Counted from the first letter of the stretch, positions 1 through 13,561 are shown. The stretch: 64,000 nucleotides of DNA from Thozetella sp. PMI_491 (GCA_021432635.1 MU270018.1:503579-567578), one strand, 5' to 3'. The notes: generated from the sequence alone by a model not told the origin. Program-made: numbers and translations.

Positions 1-190
1 CCTCACCTTCGACTGCCTCACAGCGCAAACGCGACGCCCTCTGCAGAGCCCGCCCCAGAACGCACCACCGCATACATACGGGTCGGAGCTGTGCGCACTC
101 CGCCTTCGATCTTTGCCCGGATCCAGCACCACAGCAGCGGCGCACATCCTCGTCTCTACCCTCCCCCACTACTCATCCCACACCGCAGCC

Positions 191-744
191 ATGGCGGACG
201 AAATGGAGGTCGACGAGCCTGTCTCGCCCCAGGCTACCGCCAACCCCGCCAAGGTGGCCGCCATGCAGACCCAGGCCAAGGCCACCGCTGTCCGCTCCAT
301 CGAGGGCTGGATCGTGATCGTGACCAACGTCCACGAGGAGGCCGACGAGGAGGCCATCCAGGACAAATTTGGCGAGTTCGGCGAGATCAAGAACCTCCAC
401 CTCAACCTCGACAGGCGGAGCGGCTACGTCAAGGTAGGCCTCCCTTCGGGCGCATCCCATCTGCTTGTAACTTGTTCGTGCTAACGCCCCCTGCGCTCCC
501 ATAGGGATACGCCTTGATCGAGTACTCAACCCTCGAGGAAGCCCGGGCCGCCATCGACGAGGCCAACAACACCAAGCTGCTCGACCAGACCATCCAGGTC
601 GACTTCGCCTTTGTACGGCCCCCGCCCGGTAAGGGAGGGCGGACCGGCGGACGAGGGCCGAATCGTGGGAGGACCGGCCGCAGCCGCAGCCGCAGCCCAG
701 GGGCGGCTGCCAAAGACGCCAAGGAGGAGGACACCGTCCAGTGA
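191..744 (+). CDS. Y14: RNA-binding protein Y14 (RBM8A), exon-junction complex core
   Basis: Two exons, 191-433 and 505-744, joined by a GTAGGC..ATAG intron of 71 nt, give 160 residues. A single RRM spans about residues 37-115. RNP2 is visible as WIVIVTNV and RNP1 as GYALIEY, split by the intron just after GYVK. The [16 protein letters not shown] stretch is diagnostic of Y14. The C-terminal tail is rich in RG and RS dipeptides, as in metazoan Y14. In known systems Y14 binds Mago and, with eIF4A3, marks spliced mRNA in the nucleus. The start at 191 is the first ATG of the frame and sits in a good context (GCAGCC before ATG). The downstream neighbour is convergent. The family assignment is firm; the function in this fungus is inferred from homology. 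Confidence 0.93.
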
Positions 745-1755
745 GCCGCTGGCTCGACATGCGGATAGAATCACCCCGATACTCGATTCCGTACGGCCAA
801 CTATGACCTAGCTCAACGAGCTTTCATGAGGTATAGAGGCGAACGGGACTCGGTTGGAAATTCCGAACGGGGGGCAAAAAGCCTGTGTGGGCATCGCCTT
901 TTGGGGATGCCAGCCGATATGTCGCAATAATAAAAAAAGAGACATGTCGGCATTCTGCCTTCTGCTTGCTGCGGTATGTCGAAACCTTACTTCGCGCTCC
1001 CCACGCTGGTTTGCTGACATTTACCCCCTAGATACTAGACTTTGGTGACATGCCTCCCATCCTCTTGCCCCCGGTCCTACGCCCCGTGTAGAGAATGAGG
1101 TGAAAATGAAACCAGTAGTGGGCATTCATGCCATTCAGCAAACGACGGCAATACCGACCAGTCTTGCTCCTCCAGCTGAGGTCCGCGCCTTTCTGCCGCC
1201 GCCTTTTGCGGAGGAGCTTCATCGCAGGCGAACCGTTTTAACCAGTCTGCCTGACCTTTCGAACATCCTTGTCTGGCTTGACTGCTCCTCACATATCAGC
1301 TGGATGGTGAAATACCGCTGCTCCAGTCCAATGCTAGCTTGTCCACTTTTAAGCCTTTTTTATATCCCAAGTGGCATCTTAGCCCCTCATGCTTCCACGC
1401 GTGTCGTCCAGATAGCACTGTCGATCCAGGTCAGCTCTTCAACGCCGAGCCTTGGTTCTGAACCGAGATAGCACAGATGGGTTCGAAGCTGTAGGTCGGA
1501 AGGGGACAAATACGACGGGCAACTGAGAGCACCCTAAAACCTAGTGTTACAACTCTTGATTTGTTGCGCGGGCGAGACGATACAGTCGCCTCACCGGCCT
1601 CGGCTCAGACTAGGTAACAGAATGACCCTCCACTCTATTGCGTCCAACGTCCCAGCTTGTCTATACAGCAGACCCAACCCAGTCATGTTTTCTTAAAATC
1701 CACCTAGCACCGTCCCAAATTTTATCTAGCAAATCTAGCCAGAACAGCAGGCTCT
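745..1755. other. convergent intergenic interval
   Basis: About 1 kb between the stop of Y14 and the stop of the PhoD-like gene, which converge here. It must contain both 3' UTRs. Short open frames on both strands have no recognisable similarity or codon bias, and I see no RNA gene or repeat. Confidence 0.5.
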
Positions 1756-4700
1756 CTAGTACTCATCCTCTGGATCCTCCTCTGGAGCTGCCGGAGGCGG
1801 TGGCGGCGCCTCAGCTTTCTTCCCACGTAGGCTGAACAGCCTCCTAATTCCGCCTGGGGCGTTCCCCACCTCTGCAGCTTCCCTCGCCTCCTCCTCCTCG
1901 CCGTCCTCTCCCTCGTAGTCGTACCACAGCTTCGGGACCACCAGCCGGTATGGCACAGTAATGCCTGTCGGATCCTTCTGGCTGACCTCGACGTTGAGGC
2001 AGATCTCGAGGCCGCCATCGATGTTGACGGCCAGGCGTTGGTCAAACCCGCGGCGGATCTCCTTGGCTGAGAGGCCGGTCGGGGTCCGGTGGAACGGCTT
2101 CGGCGCGAATTCTTGCTCGGGCACGACGTCGCCGCCGCGAACGTTGGCGCTCGGCGCCCTGGACGGACCCGCCCCGCCGCTCATCATGGGTGCAGGCGGC
2201 AGCGGCTTGTCCCGGTGACGCACGGTGAAATAGCTTTCGTCACCTTCATTGTACTCATGCGGGAACTCCCCGGAGCTGCCGCCGCCGCCGCGGAGCCCCA
2301 TGGCACCTGCGCGGCGGCTGGTCGGCGGCGGGGTGAGGTCTTCCTCGTCGTAATCGTCTTCCTCGTCGGTGTCCGGACCCCAATTGCCGTTGATGCCGCC
2401 ATCGTCTTTGCGCTTGGAGGTGTTCTGTCGCCTGAAAAGACTGCCGAACCGTCCGCCGACGCCGCTGCCCGTGCTGCCGGCGCTGGCGTTGTTGTTTTTG
2501 TAACCGCCATTTCCCGAGAACGTGCGCTTCAAGAAGCCTGGGGGCTTCTCCTGCTTTATGGCGACATTGTCCTCGCTTGCACGGCGGCGCGAGAATGAAC
2601 GGAAGAGGCCACCGCCACCTGAGAGCGGCGGTCGCGAGTCCTTCTCGCGCTGCGGGACTCCGTCTGGGCCTCGGAAGGCGGGGCCGCGCTGCAGCTTCTT
2701 CTTGCTCGAGAAACGGCGGAATAGTCCACCCTCAGAGCTGGCGCTTGGACCTCCTTGAGGCGTCCCCAGCGGAGTGCCGTCAAAGGCAGAGTCGGGGGGA
2801 GTCGGTGGCGGCGTGTTGCCCGGTACATACTCACGAATCGAGCACCAGTTGCGATGCGGCAACAATCTCTTGTTATTGCGCGGCTTGCCGTCAACCCCAT
2901 GGCCGAAGACTGGGATCATGTCCTCGTCGGTCTCCTTGTCAAAGTGATGTACCTTGTTGCGCTTATTGAGAATGTCGGCCATGAGGTCAGGAGGAGGCGT
3001 ATTGACGATGGCTGACGAGATAACATTGGGCATGTAGCGGAAGTCTTTGTGCTTGGGAAGACCGAGCTTCTTGTTAGAGTAGAACTGTCCGACGGCGGCC
3101 AGATGCACATCGCCGCTTAGAAACGTTAGCTCTTTTTTTTTTTTTCGCGCAACGCAGAGCGGAAGCAGCGTCTTACCTGAGAATGGTGATCCGAACAGAC
3201 TTGTCAGCGGCCAAGTCCTGCAAATCTTCGATGACGATCTTGCGTTCACTCTTGTGGGTTTTGGCAGTCCAGTGGTCGTCGAGGTCGTCCAGTACCTCCA
3301 CACCGCCGTCGAACTTGTTCAAAAAGCCGCCCAAGAGACCAGTTTTCCCGAGAGCCTTGACGGGATCCATCAGACGAGATGTCAGACTGCGTAGCCCAGT
3401 TAGCCAATGCCTCCTCGCACAGAGTTCAACTTCATAATGTGCAACTTACATATTCTCGAGCCACACCAACCTCGGATACGCAATGGGCACGCCAAGGAGG
3501 ACGAGCAAATGCTCCGTCTTGCCCTTGACGATCTCGTTGTAGCATCGATCCATGATCTTATCCCAGGTCTCCTGCCGTATGACTGTCTCCCTTGACCTTT
3601 CGGTCCGCGCGTCTACGGCAAGAAGGGCGACCTTAGAGCCCAGGGACATGAACAGGCTGCGGCTCTGCTCCGTGATGTACGGTCCAGGGCGAACACCCAT
3701 GAGCCAACTCGGCTCGTCTGCTTCCATCTCATCGACAACGCTTTGATGCTGGAACAACATGTAATACTTGAAGGCAACGTTGCCTAGGCCGGAGAATACA
3801 GGCGAGTTCATGAGGTGGTGCGGATAAGAGCCAAAGCCGTCGATGATGTCGTGGTCGTCGTACATGTTGACCATGGGGATCTGCGAGTTGGCCAGACCAA
3901 AGAGACCCTGAGAGAACCACATGCAGTACCGCTCCAGGTAAAACACCTCGAGCTCCTCCTGCAGCTTCGCGGTGAATGGCGCATTGTGCTTGTGCAGGGG
4001 ATTCTTGATCATGAGCCACTCCTTGAAACTCTCGACCTGGCGCATGCACGCGTCGTTGTATACCTGGTCGCCTCCGCCAATCATGACGTGGAACGGTCGG
4101 CTCTGATGAGTATTGAGCACGTCGCGCCACATGGGATCTGGGCCGCTGAACTCGTCCGAGTTGACGCTCAGGCTGAATCCGTTGCAGCTGTGGAACATGA
4201 TATTCATCGCCTGGCCCTTGGCGGGCACCCAAAAGCCGGTCGGCGGACCCCGGTTGATGCGATAGGCGATCCGCTGCTGCTTGTCACGCAGCTCGACCTC
4301 GATGTTGAAGCGCCAGAAGGTGCAGCCTCTTTCGGCGTGGAGCTTGAAGCCACGGATGTCCTTGTACTTCCCTAGCTTCTCGCCGTCGACATTGGCGCGC
4401 TTTCTACGCGATGCGAACGAGCCCGGGGGGTCGTTTTCGCCCTCCTTCAAGGGAACGTCTGGCGGGCTCTTGGTCTTCTCGTACAAGCCCTCGTCGCTTT
4501 CGTCCCTCGACAGATCTTTGCCCTCATCTAGGTGATCTGCTGGCCGGACAAACAGCGTCTCGCCCTTCCGGCCAACCTTGGGGTGTCCGGCGATCGGATC
4601 GACATACTCTTGCGCCAAGGCCTCGTCGCCGAGAAGCTCAGCAGGCGGCGGCGGGAGCAGCTCAACGGGCTGGGCAAACAGCCTCAGTGTCGGGGCAATA

Positions 4701-7045
4701 TCGTATTGCGAATCCGAATCCTGCGTCACGATCATTACCGTCCCCCTCCAGATCTCCTTCTCAGTCGTGGCGCCATTGCGTGTAGATCGAGTTGGCACGC
4801 GTTCTTGCCGAATGCCGCAGTACCGGAGCAAAGGACCGCACTTCAGGTACAGTGGTGGCTTGAATCTAGTGGGAGCTATAGTTGAGGCGACGCGGGTCGC
4901 TCGAGTCAGTGATCTGGCTTGCCGGTCCGAGGAACTAGAGGGGCCTTCTCTCAATCGAGGGATCAAGAAAGTTTACGTACCGTTGTCGTCATATTCACCA
5001 TCAAATGCCTCCGCCTTGTTCGGCCGCGAAGATAAACTGCCCCGTCTCTGCGACGGAGGGGTTTCCCACCACGTCTGATCTTTGGCTGCTTGCGCCGCCG
5101 CCGCATCCTCGAGATTCAGCAATGTGCCGGCAAGCGTCCCGACCGTGGCCTTCCTCCATTCATCGAGGTACTGGGTCGGCTTGAACACACCCTCGCCGGG
5201 CTTCAGCTTGTTGCGGGCACGGTACAAAAGGTCAGAGACGTGGTGGCCCTCCGAATCACTGCTGTCCGAATCACTCCTGGTATCCCTCCGGGCAGCATGG
5301 TGATGGGCAGCTGCCGCGGCACCGGCAACCACCCCCGCCGCTCCAACCGCAGCGGCAGCGGCACTAGGACCGACAGTGCGGTCGGCGGGGCGGCCTTGGA
5401 TTGTCGTATTGACTCCAATCGGAGGCGGCGTGCGGCCGAGGATTTGTTCCACCTTCCTTTGGCTCCTTTGGCTGTTCGCCTTGACAAGCTTTGCAGGGGT
5501 TTGTGGGGTGGGAGGGGAAGGAGTCGCCGGGAGGATATCGTCGAAGTCCGTGGCCGGCTTTTTTATGGCCGGCGGCAACCTGGGCTGCACCGGCACCGGC
5601 ACCGGCACCGGCACCGGCGCAGGCTCCGGAGCCTTAGCGGGGCCTTTCCCGCGCACTGAGCCGCCCGCCCTGCTCACGGGCTGGACGGGTGCTCCCGCAG
5701 CCGTCTCCCTCCCGACGCTAGGCACTGGAGCGGGTCCTGGGCGAAACTGGACCGTCTTGATGCGGTCCTCTGCCTCTTGTCTCTTGCTAAACCATGGATC
5801 CCCCGGAGGGTTCTTCCTCAGCTTGTTGCTCCCTGTCCTGGTCAGGGCGATGCTACCACCGGGGGTGGTCACTGGGGACTCGGTCGGCTTGTGCTCGGGC
5901 TCGAACCCGTTGGGCAGCTTAAGATCGTTCTTCGCAGCGCGCTCGCGGAAGCTGAGGTTGCGCTGAGGGATGCCCGACGCATCGGCAGCTTGGGCGGCCT
6001 GGATTCTGGGGTCTGCCGCCTTCGTCCTTGGGGACTTGGCGCTGACGGAGCCGTACCTCCGCCCTTCTTCAGGGGGGTTTTGGGCTAACGGGCTTTGATG
6101 AGCAGCTTGTATGGGCCTCGTAGCCCTCGTTGGGGTCGTCGCCGCTGCCACCTGTGGCTCCTCTGTGAAGCGCACCTGTTGGGTAGCCGACCTCGGGCTG
6201 GCAGGATCACCTCCGGCGACCTTCTCGCGCACGGCCTGTTCGGCGGCTTCGACCCGAGACCGCTTTTCTTCCTTGGTGATGCTGTCGAGCGTCAGCTCAA
6301 GCCTTTGAAGCGGTGAGCGGTCGTCTGCCAACTTTCTGCGCTGCTCCGACTGCTGCCTTCCTACTGAGGCACGGCGAGTGTCCAAAAAGAGAGGATCGCC
6401 ACCGGACGCGCTGCGCTGATGGCTTCGCGCGGCCTCTTGCGCCTCCGCTCGCCTGGCCGCTACCGTTGGGTCGGTGCCATTGCGCCTTGCCCGGGCATCC
6501 AGAGAGGCGCGGGTGCGGTCCAGAACGGGGTAGTCCTCCTGTCTGTCGGGCGTCGAGCTCTTGTAATACTCGTCCGGCTCCATTGGTCTACCCGGGCGTC
6601 CAGCCGAGGGGTGACCTGAAGGGATCCCGCCGTTTCCTGGAGGGCGCTTGTATGCGGGCGCTCCTGGGGCTTCTGGCGCCGGGGGAGGAGTCTCAGTGGA
6701 GTATTCCAAGTCCTGCTCCTGGTTCCTGCTCCTGCGACGGCGGCGGAATTCCAAGAGCTCAGGCGGGTATGCTCTTGTGCCGTAAGGCAGCGAGGGCGGT
6801 CTGGGGGCCAGGCCGCTGGGGAGGACGCTCGAGGGAGTCTGCGAGGCGAAGGTTGTGTAGGTGGATTCGCTAGGTACGTCGGACTTTGTAGTTTGAGTCG
6901 AGGCGCGATTCGCCCGAGATGGAGGGCCGTCCAAGGACTGGCGGCTGTCCGGCGGCACGCTATAGTCGTCGGATGTGCGTCGGGATTTGGGCTGGGCGAC
7001 CTTGGGCTTAGGGAGGTCGCCCCAATATGGCGCGGCCGCTGACAT
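1756..7045 (-). CDS. PhoD-like metallophosphatase with long disordered tails
   Basis: Four exons on the minus strand: 7045-4981, 4875-3450, 3386-3177 and 3115-1756, giving 1686 residues. Introns are GTACGT..TATAG, GTAAGT..GCAG and GTAAGA..TAAG. Residues 1 to about 690 are Ser/Pro/Arg-rich and probably disordered. The catalytic part (about 690-1250) carries PhoD/metallophosphatase signatures: MIGGGDQVYND, NMYDDHDIIDGFG and SGDVHLAAVGQFYS. The block YPRLVWLENI/LTSRLMDPVKALGK spans the second intron and is typical of the large fungal members. The C-terminal part is again low complexity, apart from a conserved segment ending VPYRLVVPKLWYDYEG. I placed the start at 7045 (MSAAAPYWGDLPKPK); the frame is open further upstream, but only from a GTG at 7132. 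Substrate and location are unknown; these proteins have no signal peptide. Confidence 0.88.
5588..5626 (+). repeat. GGCACC hexanucleotide microsatellite inside the PhoD-like gene
   Basis: About five to six copies of a CACCGG hexamer. On the minus strand it encodes a run of alternating Pro and Val (PVPVPVPVPV) in the disordered N-terminal half of the PhoD-like protein. Because the unit is 6 bp, copy-number change keeps the frame. Confidence 0.8.
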
Positions 7046-10000
7046 GGCCGGCGAGCGATTGGGTCCGGTCGGACAAAAGCTAGGCGGTGTCCAGAGGCTG
7101 GCGGGTTGTTCTGAGGCCTCGGAGCTCGCCACAGTCTGAAATCAGGTATGGGCTACGGATGAGGTGATGCTGCTGGGGTCAATGGTGCCATTCGTCCAGA
7201 GTAAATGCAGGCTTCCATAATAGCCAATGTTATACAGACACATGCGCCCCGGGCTGCAGAGCCACCATAGCGGGAGGATTGGCTCACAGGGACCGGGTGA
7301 GATGAAAGGGGAGAGGAGGCTGCGGGAGAAGAGTGGCAGGATAATGCCCGGCGCGAGCTGCTCGTCAATGGGAGAGGAAAGCTCTGCGCGAGCTGCAGGA
7401 TCGATGATGATGGCGGGTCGATCAGCGAGGCGGGAGCTTGGGCGCGAAATATTTCTCCTCTGCAGGGTTGGGCTGGGGGGGAGCCCCTTGTGGCACGTTT
7501 GGTAGCGCCGGGGAGCAGCTGAACCAGCTTCCCCCTCCTCCACTGTTGGTTCCCGTTTGCTGCGTTCGATGGCGGGAACTGGCCCGTTGACAGGGATTGT
7601 CCGTAAAATAGAAAGGCGGTCGGCATGGGTTGCCCATACCACACAGGGCTAAGTGCAGGCGCTAGGGTCGTATTGTGCAGCGAGTGACCAGGTTTTGGGG
7701 CCGAAAGATCGCAAAGTCAACAATGTCGGTGGCTGGTGGTGCGCTGGTTAGCCTTTCCTGAGTCGCCAAGTCAAGACTCGAGGTCGTACGGTGCTTGTCT
7801 CGGCGACGGCCAGTGAATCACGGCCGACCTCTTTTTTTTTTTTTTTTTTACTCTTTCTCTCTTTCTCTCGCGGCCTCGGGCCCCTAAAAAAGGTTTCGGA
7901 CTCTGTGGAGTGTCCGCTTATTGCTTGTCATTTTTGCAGGCTGATGTCCGTGGTTGAATCCGGGTTTGTGACGGTCTTTGATAGATTGGGACGGGATGGT
8001 CCGCCAAATGGAGTAGATGGTTGAGAAAGGGGGGCTCAGCGAACAAACCACAATTGGCAAGTGGCTGGAACATCGGGATGTTCCCTGATCCAAGGACTCG
8101 GGAGTGGGCTTCTATTCTCCCTTCTTCCCACAGGAACGCAACTTGACTGTCGAGATTTCCCCGGAGCGGCACACCTCGACATGCTGCCCGCAGGCCGCAC
8201 TTTATTTTTAGCAAGTCTTGCGTACCTCACATCTCTTCGGCACCTATGTACTATAACCTAGCCGGGTTGCACTAAGCCGTTCTGCTGCCTTCGTTCTACG
8301 GGAACCAGATAGCCTGCATAAGTCTCAACCGGCCATTGCACGAGTCCCGGGCTCCAGGGATCTTAAGTGGGCTGCAAGACACCGCCGAGCTTTCGTCGTC
8401 TTGTCCAACCACAGGCCAGGTGGCACTGGCTTCGAGTCGCACGACGGCTGCTATCTCAGGTAGGCGGGTACAAACAAACGACTACCATTTGCGATATATT
8501 TGCAAAAGTAGCCGCCAGCCTGATGTGATTCAGGCCTGTGGTTGCCAGGAGGTGTTGATCGACGCTTTTTGAGCCGTGCCTAGCCCTTGCACTAACTCCA
8601 ACCCAAAGACCTAGGCAGGTCTCGACGGCCTCGAGGAAGCTTGTCGTGCATTCGCATCCCAGGAGGGAGGGGGGGGGAGTCATCAAGCAAGCCAAGGAAA
8701 GGGACGGGAACGAAGAAGCAAACAGCACTCGAGGTGGAGGGTTTGCACCGGGCAGCCGCCGCGTGCTGAGCCTTCTTCTGGTCTATTGAAAGTCGGATCA
8801 TCTCTCCGGCTGCCGCGTCATCCATGGCCTAGCGAGGCCGACGCGACTGCGGAGATGTAGTGCCGATGAGGTCGAGCACAGCAGAGACATTCGATGCATG
8901 ACAAGCTAGTACAGCTCATATGAAGAGCAGAAGCCTTGTATCGCTGGAAGCTCTTGTCCAGGGTTGCGTTCCCACGGCAGGATGAAGGTTTCATTGGCTT
9001 CGGATATGGCACTTCGCAGGCATCGAGGTCGACCAAGGCTGTAGTCTCCAGCCGTCATTGGCATGCTGCCTTAGCTTGGAGGTGGAAAGTAGGATGGTGT
9101 GGCTTGGTGGCCGCTAATTACCTAGGCCCTCAAAAAGCCTTCTAGAATCTAGATTCAAGGTTGGAAGCAACTGCTGAGGAAACGGAAGCGTCGGTTTAGT
9201 TAGAGGATAAATGTTGCTACCTGCTTACTTAAATGCATGCACCGACTACACACGTGCTTGCACCTGCTCCTCCTCCGTGAGACTGAGCATTGGTCCTTCG
9301 AAACGGTTTCAGGCGTCGCCTTCGTCCTAGAGCCTGGAGCGTGGGTTTGAGATCGAGCGGCCCACGAGGCGTGGCTAGAAAGGGTGCCCCCAGCATTTGA
9401 GACGGCTCCGGACTGGATTGGAAGACCCTGAGGTCCGATCCCTCTCGCGGAACAACCTGCGATTGGCTCGGCTTTGGCTCCTCGATTCACTGTATGGGGC
9501 AGGCACTGGCCAGAAGGCGGCCGAGGCGGATCGAGAGGAACAAAAGCCTCGCAGTGGCAAGCGAATGAAACGCGTCGGTTTTTTGTGGTCCAGCCGACCT
9601 AGCCAGTAGCCACGGTGGTTCGGCCTCACCCGTACATACGTTAGTACTCCGTTACCTCTTTCATAGGCTCCCAAGGCCCCCCAGGCCCCGTTCCTTCCCT
9701 AACCAGAGAGTCTTCCGTCAGCGTGGCGGCCCCCTTTGCACTGCCGTATTACGAGTCCAAAAAGGCAGGTTACAAGGGCGTGCACCCCATCGCATCCGTA
9801 ATCGCAAACAAGGACACCTTTCCCTTTGGTGCCGGAGACAAGAAAGAGAGAGTCAGCGAGCAACGACGTCTCTGCTCTGCAACCCGCGAAGGCCATCTTT
9901 TTCTCTCTACAGAGACGGGGTCGCCAAGCACGACGCTGGCTGGTCGAAACTCGATCATCCCTAGTGTTTCCATCCGAGCTTCTGCATCTTGAAACACCCT

Positions 10001-10341
10001 GCACCCACTGCAGCGCCTGGGGGCAATACGCTGCTGCTCCCACCCCCAATCTCCTTCGCCAAAACCCCTGGATCGATTCGTGTCTTCTATTTTACCGACT
10101 TCGACTTATCATCCTACCTCCGCCCGACGATAGGCCAACTGCTCCGCCTTTCATCGCGGTCATTCAACCTTCTTCGTCCGCCAGCCGCGACGACCAACTC
10201 GTGCCAGTCCCCTGCGAGTCAGATTGATTGATCGACCATCCTCCGGCACGACTCGACTCTCGTGCAGAACGTCCACCTCGCCTCCCCTCGGAGGCGTCTC
10301 CAAGCCCTCTACCCCGATCAACCCGCCAGCCCGTCTGCACC
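7046..10341. other. 3.3 kb divergent non-coding interval
   Basis: Lies between the divergent starts of the PhoD-like gene and KEX2 and should hold both promoters and 5' leaders. It contains a poly-T/CT-rich tract at about 7830-7870 and pyrimidine-rich stretches just upstream of KEX2 (about 10060-10340). The open frames here are short, start mostly at non-ATG codons and match nothing I know. A non-coding RNA cannot be excluded. Confidence 0.5.
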
Positions 10342-12936
10342 ATGAAGATCACAGCAGCCGCGTCCCTGCTGGGCCTGGCGGCCTGGGCCACGGCCTCTCA
10401 GCCCGAACCGCGCAACTATGCGCGGAACGACTACTATGTGCTGCACCTCGAGTCCACCACATCCCCCGTCGACGTCGCCCGCAGCCTGGGTCTCCGGCAC
10501 GAGGGCCCGCTCGGAGAGCTCAGGGACCACCACGTTTTCGTGACCAAGAAGGCAGAACACGATGTCGTCAAGCGAGGTCTGACAGATATGCGCCGGAGGA
10601 AACGGTCGCTGGACGAGCGGCACCTGCTGGACGGGGTGCTTTTCTCCGAGAAGCAAAAGCTCCGTAAGCCCTGGGAGAAGCGGGTTCCTCCGCCGGTACC
10701 ACACGGCCCTCACAAGCGGGACGTCTACTCCCGCCAGGACGCTGTGGTGGATGCGATTGTGCAGAAGCAGGCCCAGGTCGCGCAGGCTCTGCAAATCACA
10801 GATCCCATCTTTAACGAGCAATGGCACCTTCTGAACATTGTCGAACCCGGCCACGATGTCAATGTCACGGACGTGTGGCTGGGCGGTATCACGGGCAAGA
10901 ACGCCACCGTCGCCATCGTCGACGACGGTCTCGACATGTATAGCGACGATCTCAAGGCCAATTACTACGCCCAGGGATCTTACGACTTTAACGACAAGAC
11001 CGAGGAGCCCAAGCCTCGGCTGTCGGATGATCGTCACGGAACCCGCTGTGCTGGCGAGGTTTCGGCCGTGAAGAACAACGTATGTGGTGTCGGAGTCGCC
11101 TACGACTCCAAGATTGCTGGGCTGCGCATTCTGTCCAAGCTGATCTCGGACGCCGACGAAGCGGTCGCCATGAACTACGATTTCAAACATAACCAGATCT
11201 ACTCGTGCTCATGGGGCCCGCCTGACGACGGCCGCAGCATGGACGCTCCGGGCATCCTGATTCGAAGGGCGATGCTGAACGCGGTCCAGAACGGACGTGA
11301 CGGACTCGGCTCCATCTACGTGTTCGCGAGTGGCAACGGAGCTGCAAACGATGACAACTGCAACTTCGATGGGTACACCAACAGCATCTACAGTATCACG
11401 GTCGGAGCGATCGATAGGAAGGGCACCCATCCCTACTATTCGGAGAAGTGCTCCGCTGGCCTGGTCGTAACCTACTCCAGCGGCAGTGGTGACGCCATCC
11501 ACACTACCGACGTTGGCCAGAACGCGTGCTACAACGGGCATGGAGGAACCTCGGCCGCTGCGCCCCTGGCCGCCGGCATCTTCGCGCTCGTTCTGCAGAT
11601 CCGCCCGGATATCACCTGGCGAGACATGCAGTACCTCGCCATGGACACTGCCGTCCCCATCAATCTAGACTCGGGCGAGTGGCAGAAGACAACGATTGGT
11701 AAGATGTTCAGCCACACTTACGGCTATGGCAAGGTCGACAGCTACGGCATCGTCGAGAAGGCCAAGACCTGGAAGAACGTGAAGCCGCAGGCTTGGTTCT
11801 ACTCGCCATGGATCCACGTCAACCAGGCCATTCCGCAGGGCGATGCCGGCATCTCTGTCAGCTTCGACGTCACCCCGCAGATGCTAGAGGAGGCCAACCT
11901 TGAGCGTCTCGAACATGTTACGGTCACCATGAACGTCGCCCACGGCCGCCGCGGCGACCTGAGCGTCGACCTGGTCAGCCCGAACAAGGTTGTCAGCCAT
12001 CTCTCCGTTGCGCGCCGCCTCGACAACGCCGCAGAGGGCTACGACGACTGGACCTTCATGAGCGTTGTTCACTGGTAAGTTGCACCCCATTCCGCCCCAT
12101 GGTAGAGCACATGAACTGACTCTTGGATCAGGGGTGAGTCTGGCATTGGCACCTGGACCATCACTGTCATGGATACCAAGGTAAACGAGTTCAACGGTAC
12201 TTTCACCGACTGGCACCTCAAGCTGTGGGGTGAGTCCAAGGACGCATCTAAGGCCAAGGTCCTACCCATGCCCACGGAGGAAGACGACAATGACCATGCT
12301 CTCATTCCCACCACCACGGTCCCGGCGACTACTCCGACCCCCCCGGCGCAGGTTGCTTCTACCAGCCCCAGCGCCGAGGTTACAGCTAACCCGTCTGACC
12401 ACCCTGACCGCCCTGTCAACACGAAGCCCACGGATGGCGCGGGCTCGACCACCACTGGCGAAGAAACTGCCCAGAGCAGCCCAAGCACCTGGCTCCCATC
12501 CTTCCTTCCTACCTTTGGGGTGTCTGCCAGCACCCAGGCATGGATCTACGGCGCCCTCGGACTCATCATTGCCTTCTGCTGTGGCCTCGGTGTGTACTTG
12601 TGGCTCGCCCGTCGCAAGCGTCTCAGGAACAACCCGCGTGGAGACTATGAGTTTGAGCTCCTCAACGAGGAGGAGGGCGAGGGCCTGGCTAGCGGCGAGA
12701 AGCGTCTGGCCAAGGGCCGCAAGACGCGTGGCGGAGAGCTGTACGATGCCTTTGCTGGCGGTAGCGATGACGACGACTATGAGGACGGCGGCTATCACGA
12801 CGGCTCTGACGAGGGCGCGCGTAGGCCGAACGAGAAGCGCCACCCCCATGACGGAGATGATGAGGAAGATCATCACGTCGTTGGAGACGATGATGACGAC
12901 GATGAGGAGGATGAGGCTCGTCCGCTCCGGCACTAG
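10342..12936 (+). CDS. KEX2: Kexin, Kex2-type proprotein convertase
   Basis: Two exons, 10342-12074 and 12132-12936 (57-nt intron, GTAAGT..TCAG), encode 845 residues. A signal peptide (about 1-19) is followed by a prodomain with several basic sites; the HGPHKR site at 121-126 is the likely autoprocessing point. The subtilisin domain shows the catalytic triad: Asp194 (IVDDGLD), His232 (DRHGTRCAGE) and Ser404 (GGTSAAAPLAAG), with oxyanion Asn332 (FASGNG). A P/homoB domain follows, then a Ser/Thr/Pro-rich stalk, one transmembrane helix at about 715-737 and a very acidic cytosolic tail. In yeast this enzyme cuts after KR/RR in the late Golgi. The frame is open upstream to a TTG at 10228, but 10342 is the first ATG and begins the signal peptide. 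Confidence 0.96.
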
Positions 12937-13561
12937 AACGGTTTTCTTTATTTTCGGCATGTAAGAGTTTTTCACTTGTCCAGAGCAGCGAGATAACGGG
13001 AAGAAGAAAGCAGAGCAGAGGAGGAGGGTGGTGAAAAGTGGCGGAGTCGTTGCATAGAAAAACTGTATATACCATCATACCGCACTACGATCGGCGTACG
13101 GCGTCAACACTCTTGATGTTTATACGCTCTAAGGTATCGGCTTGTATTTAAATACTCGGTTGAATCAGAGAGTTGTTCCTGCACCTGCAGAGCCATGTTC
13201 GCCTTGCGCATGGTGTGTTTGCCTCTGCTAGACTTTGGATTTTATTTGACTGGTTCGTCTGGTCGCCTGCTCGACGGGAGCAATTATGAGCCACAAGAAC
13301 GCCGCAAGAACGCCATCCCAGCCTGGAGCCACGCGGCGATGCACAGCTATTCCCGTACAATGCGTGCCCCGTTTCTTCCGTTGGAGCCGTCTCTCTCTCT
13401 CTCTCTTTCTCAAAACAGTTGGGCCTGGGCGCCCACGGCCGTGCTTTGTTTGGGCTGGTGACACAGTTCACTCCCCTGCTCGTGCTCTCGCAAGTGTTCA
13501 AGAGCGCCTCTCGGGGGCCCATTTCGCCTTTGCCATCCACCTTCTCCGCCCATGTGCCGCT
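12937..13561. other. convergent intergenic interval
   Basis: The 3' flanks of KEX2 and SNX4 meet here. The only feature seen is a CT dinucleotide run at about 13390-13410. No gene is supported. Confidence 0.5.
13390..13410 (+). repeat. CT microsatellite
   Basis: About ten tandem CT units in the interval between the convergent KEX2 and SNX4 genes. Confidence 0.8.

Noticed and set aside
7046-7132. Upstream extension of the PhoD-like protein to 7132
   Set aside because: The codon at 7132 is GTG; the first ATG in the frame is at 7045 and begins a sequence typical of the family.
10228-10341. Upstream extension of KEX2 to 10228
   Set aside because: Begins with TTG and would put 38 residues before an obvious signal peptide.
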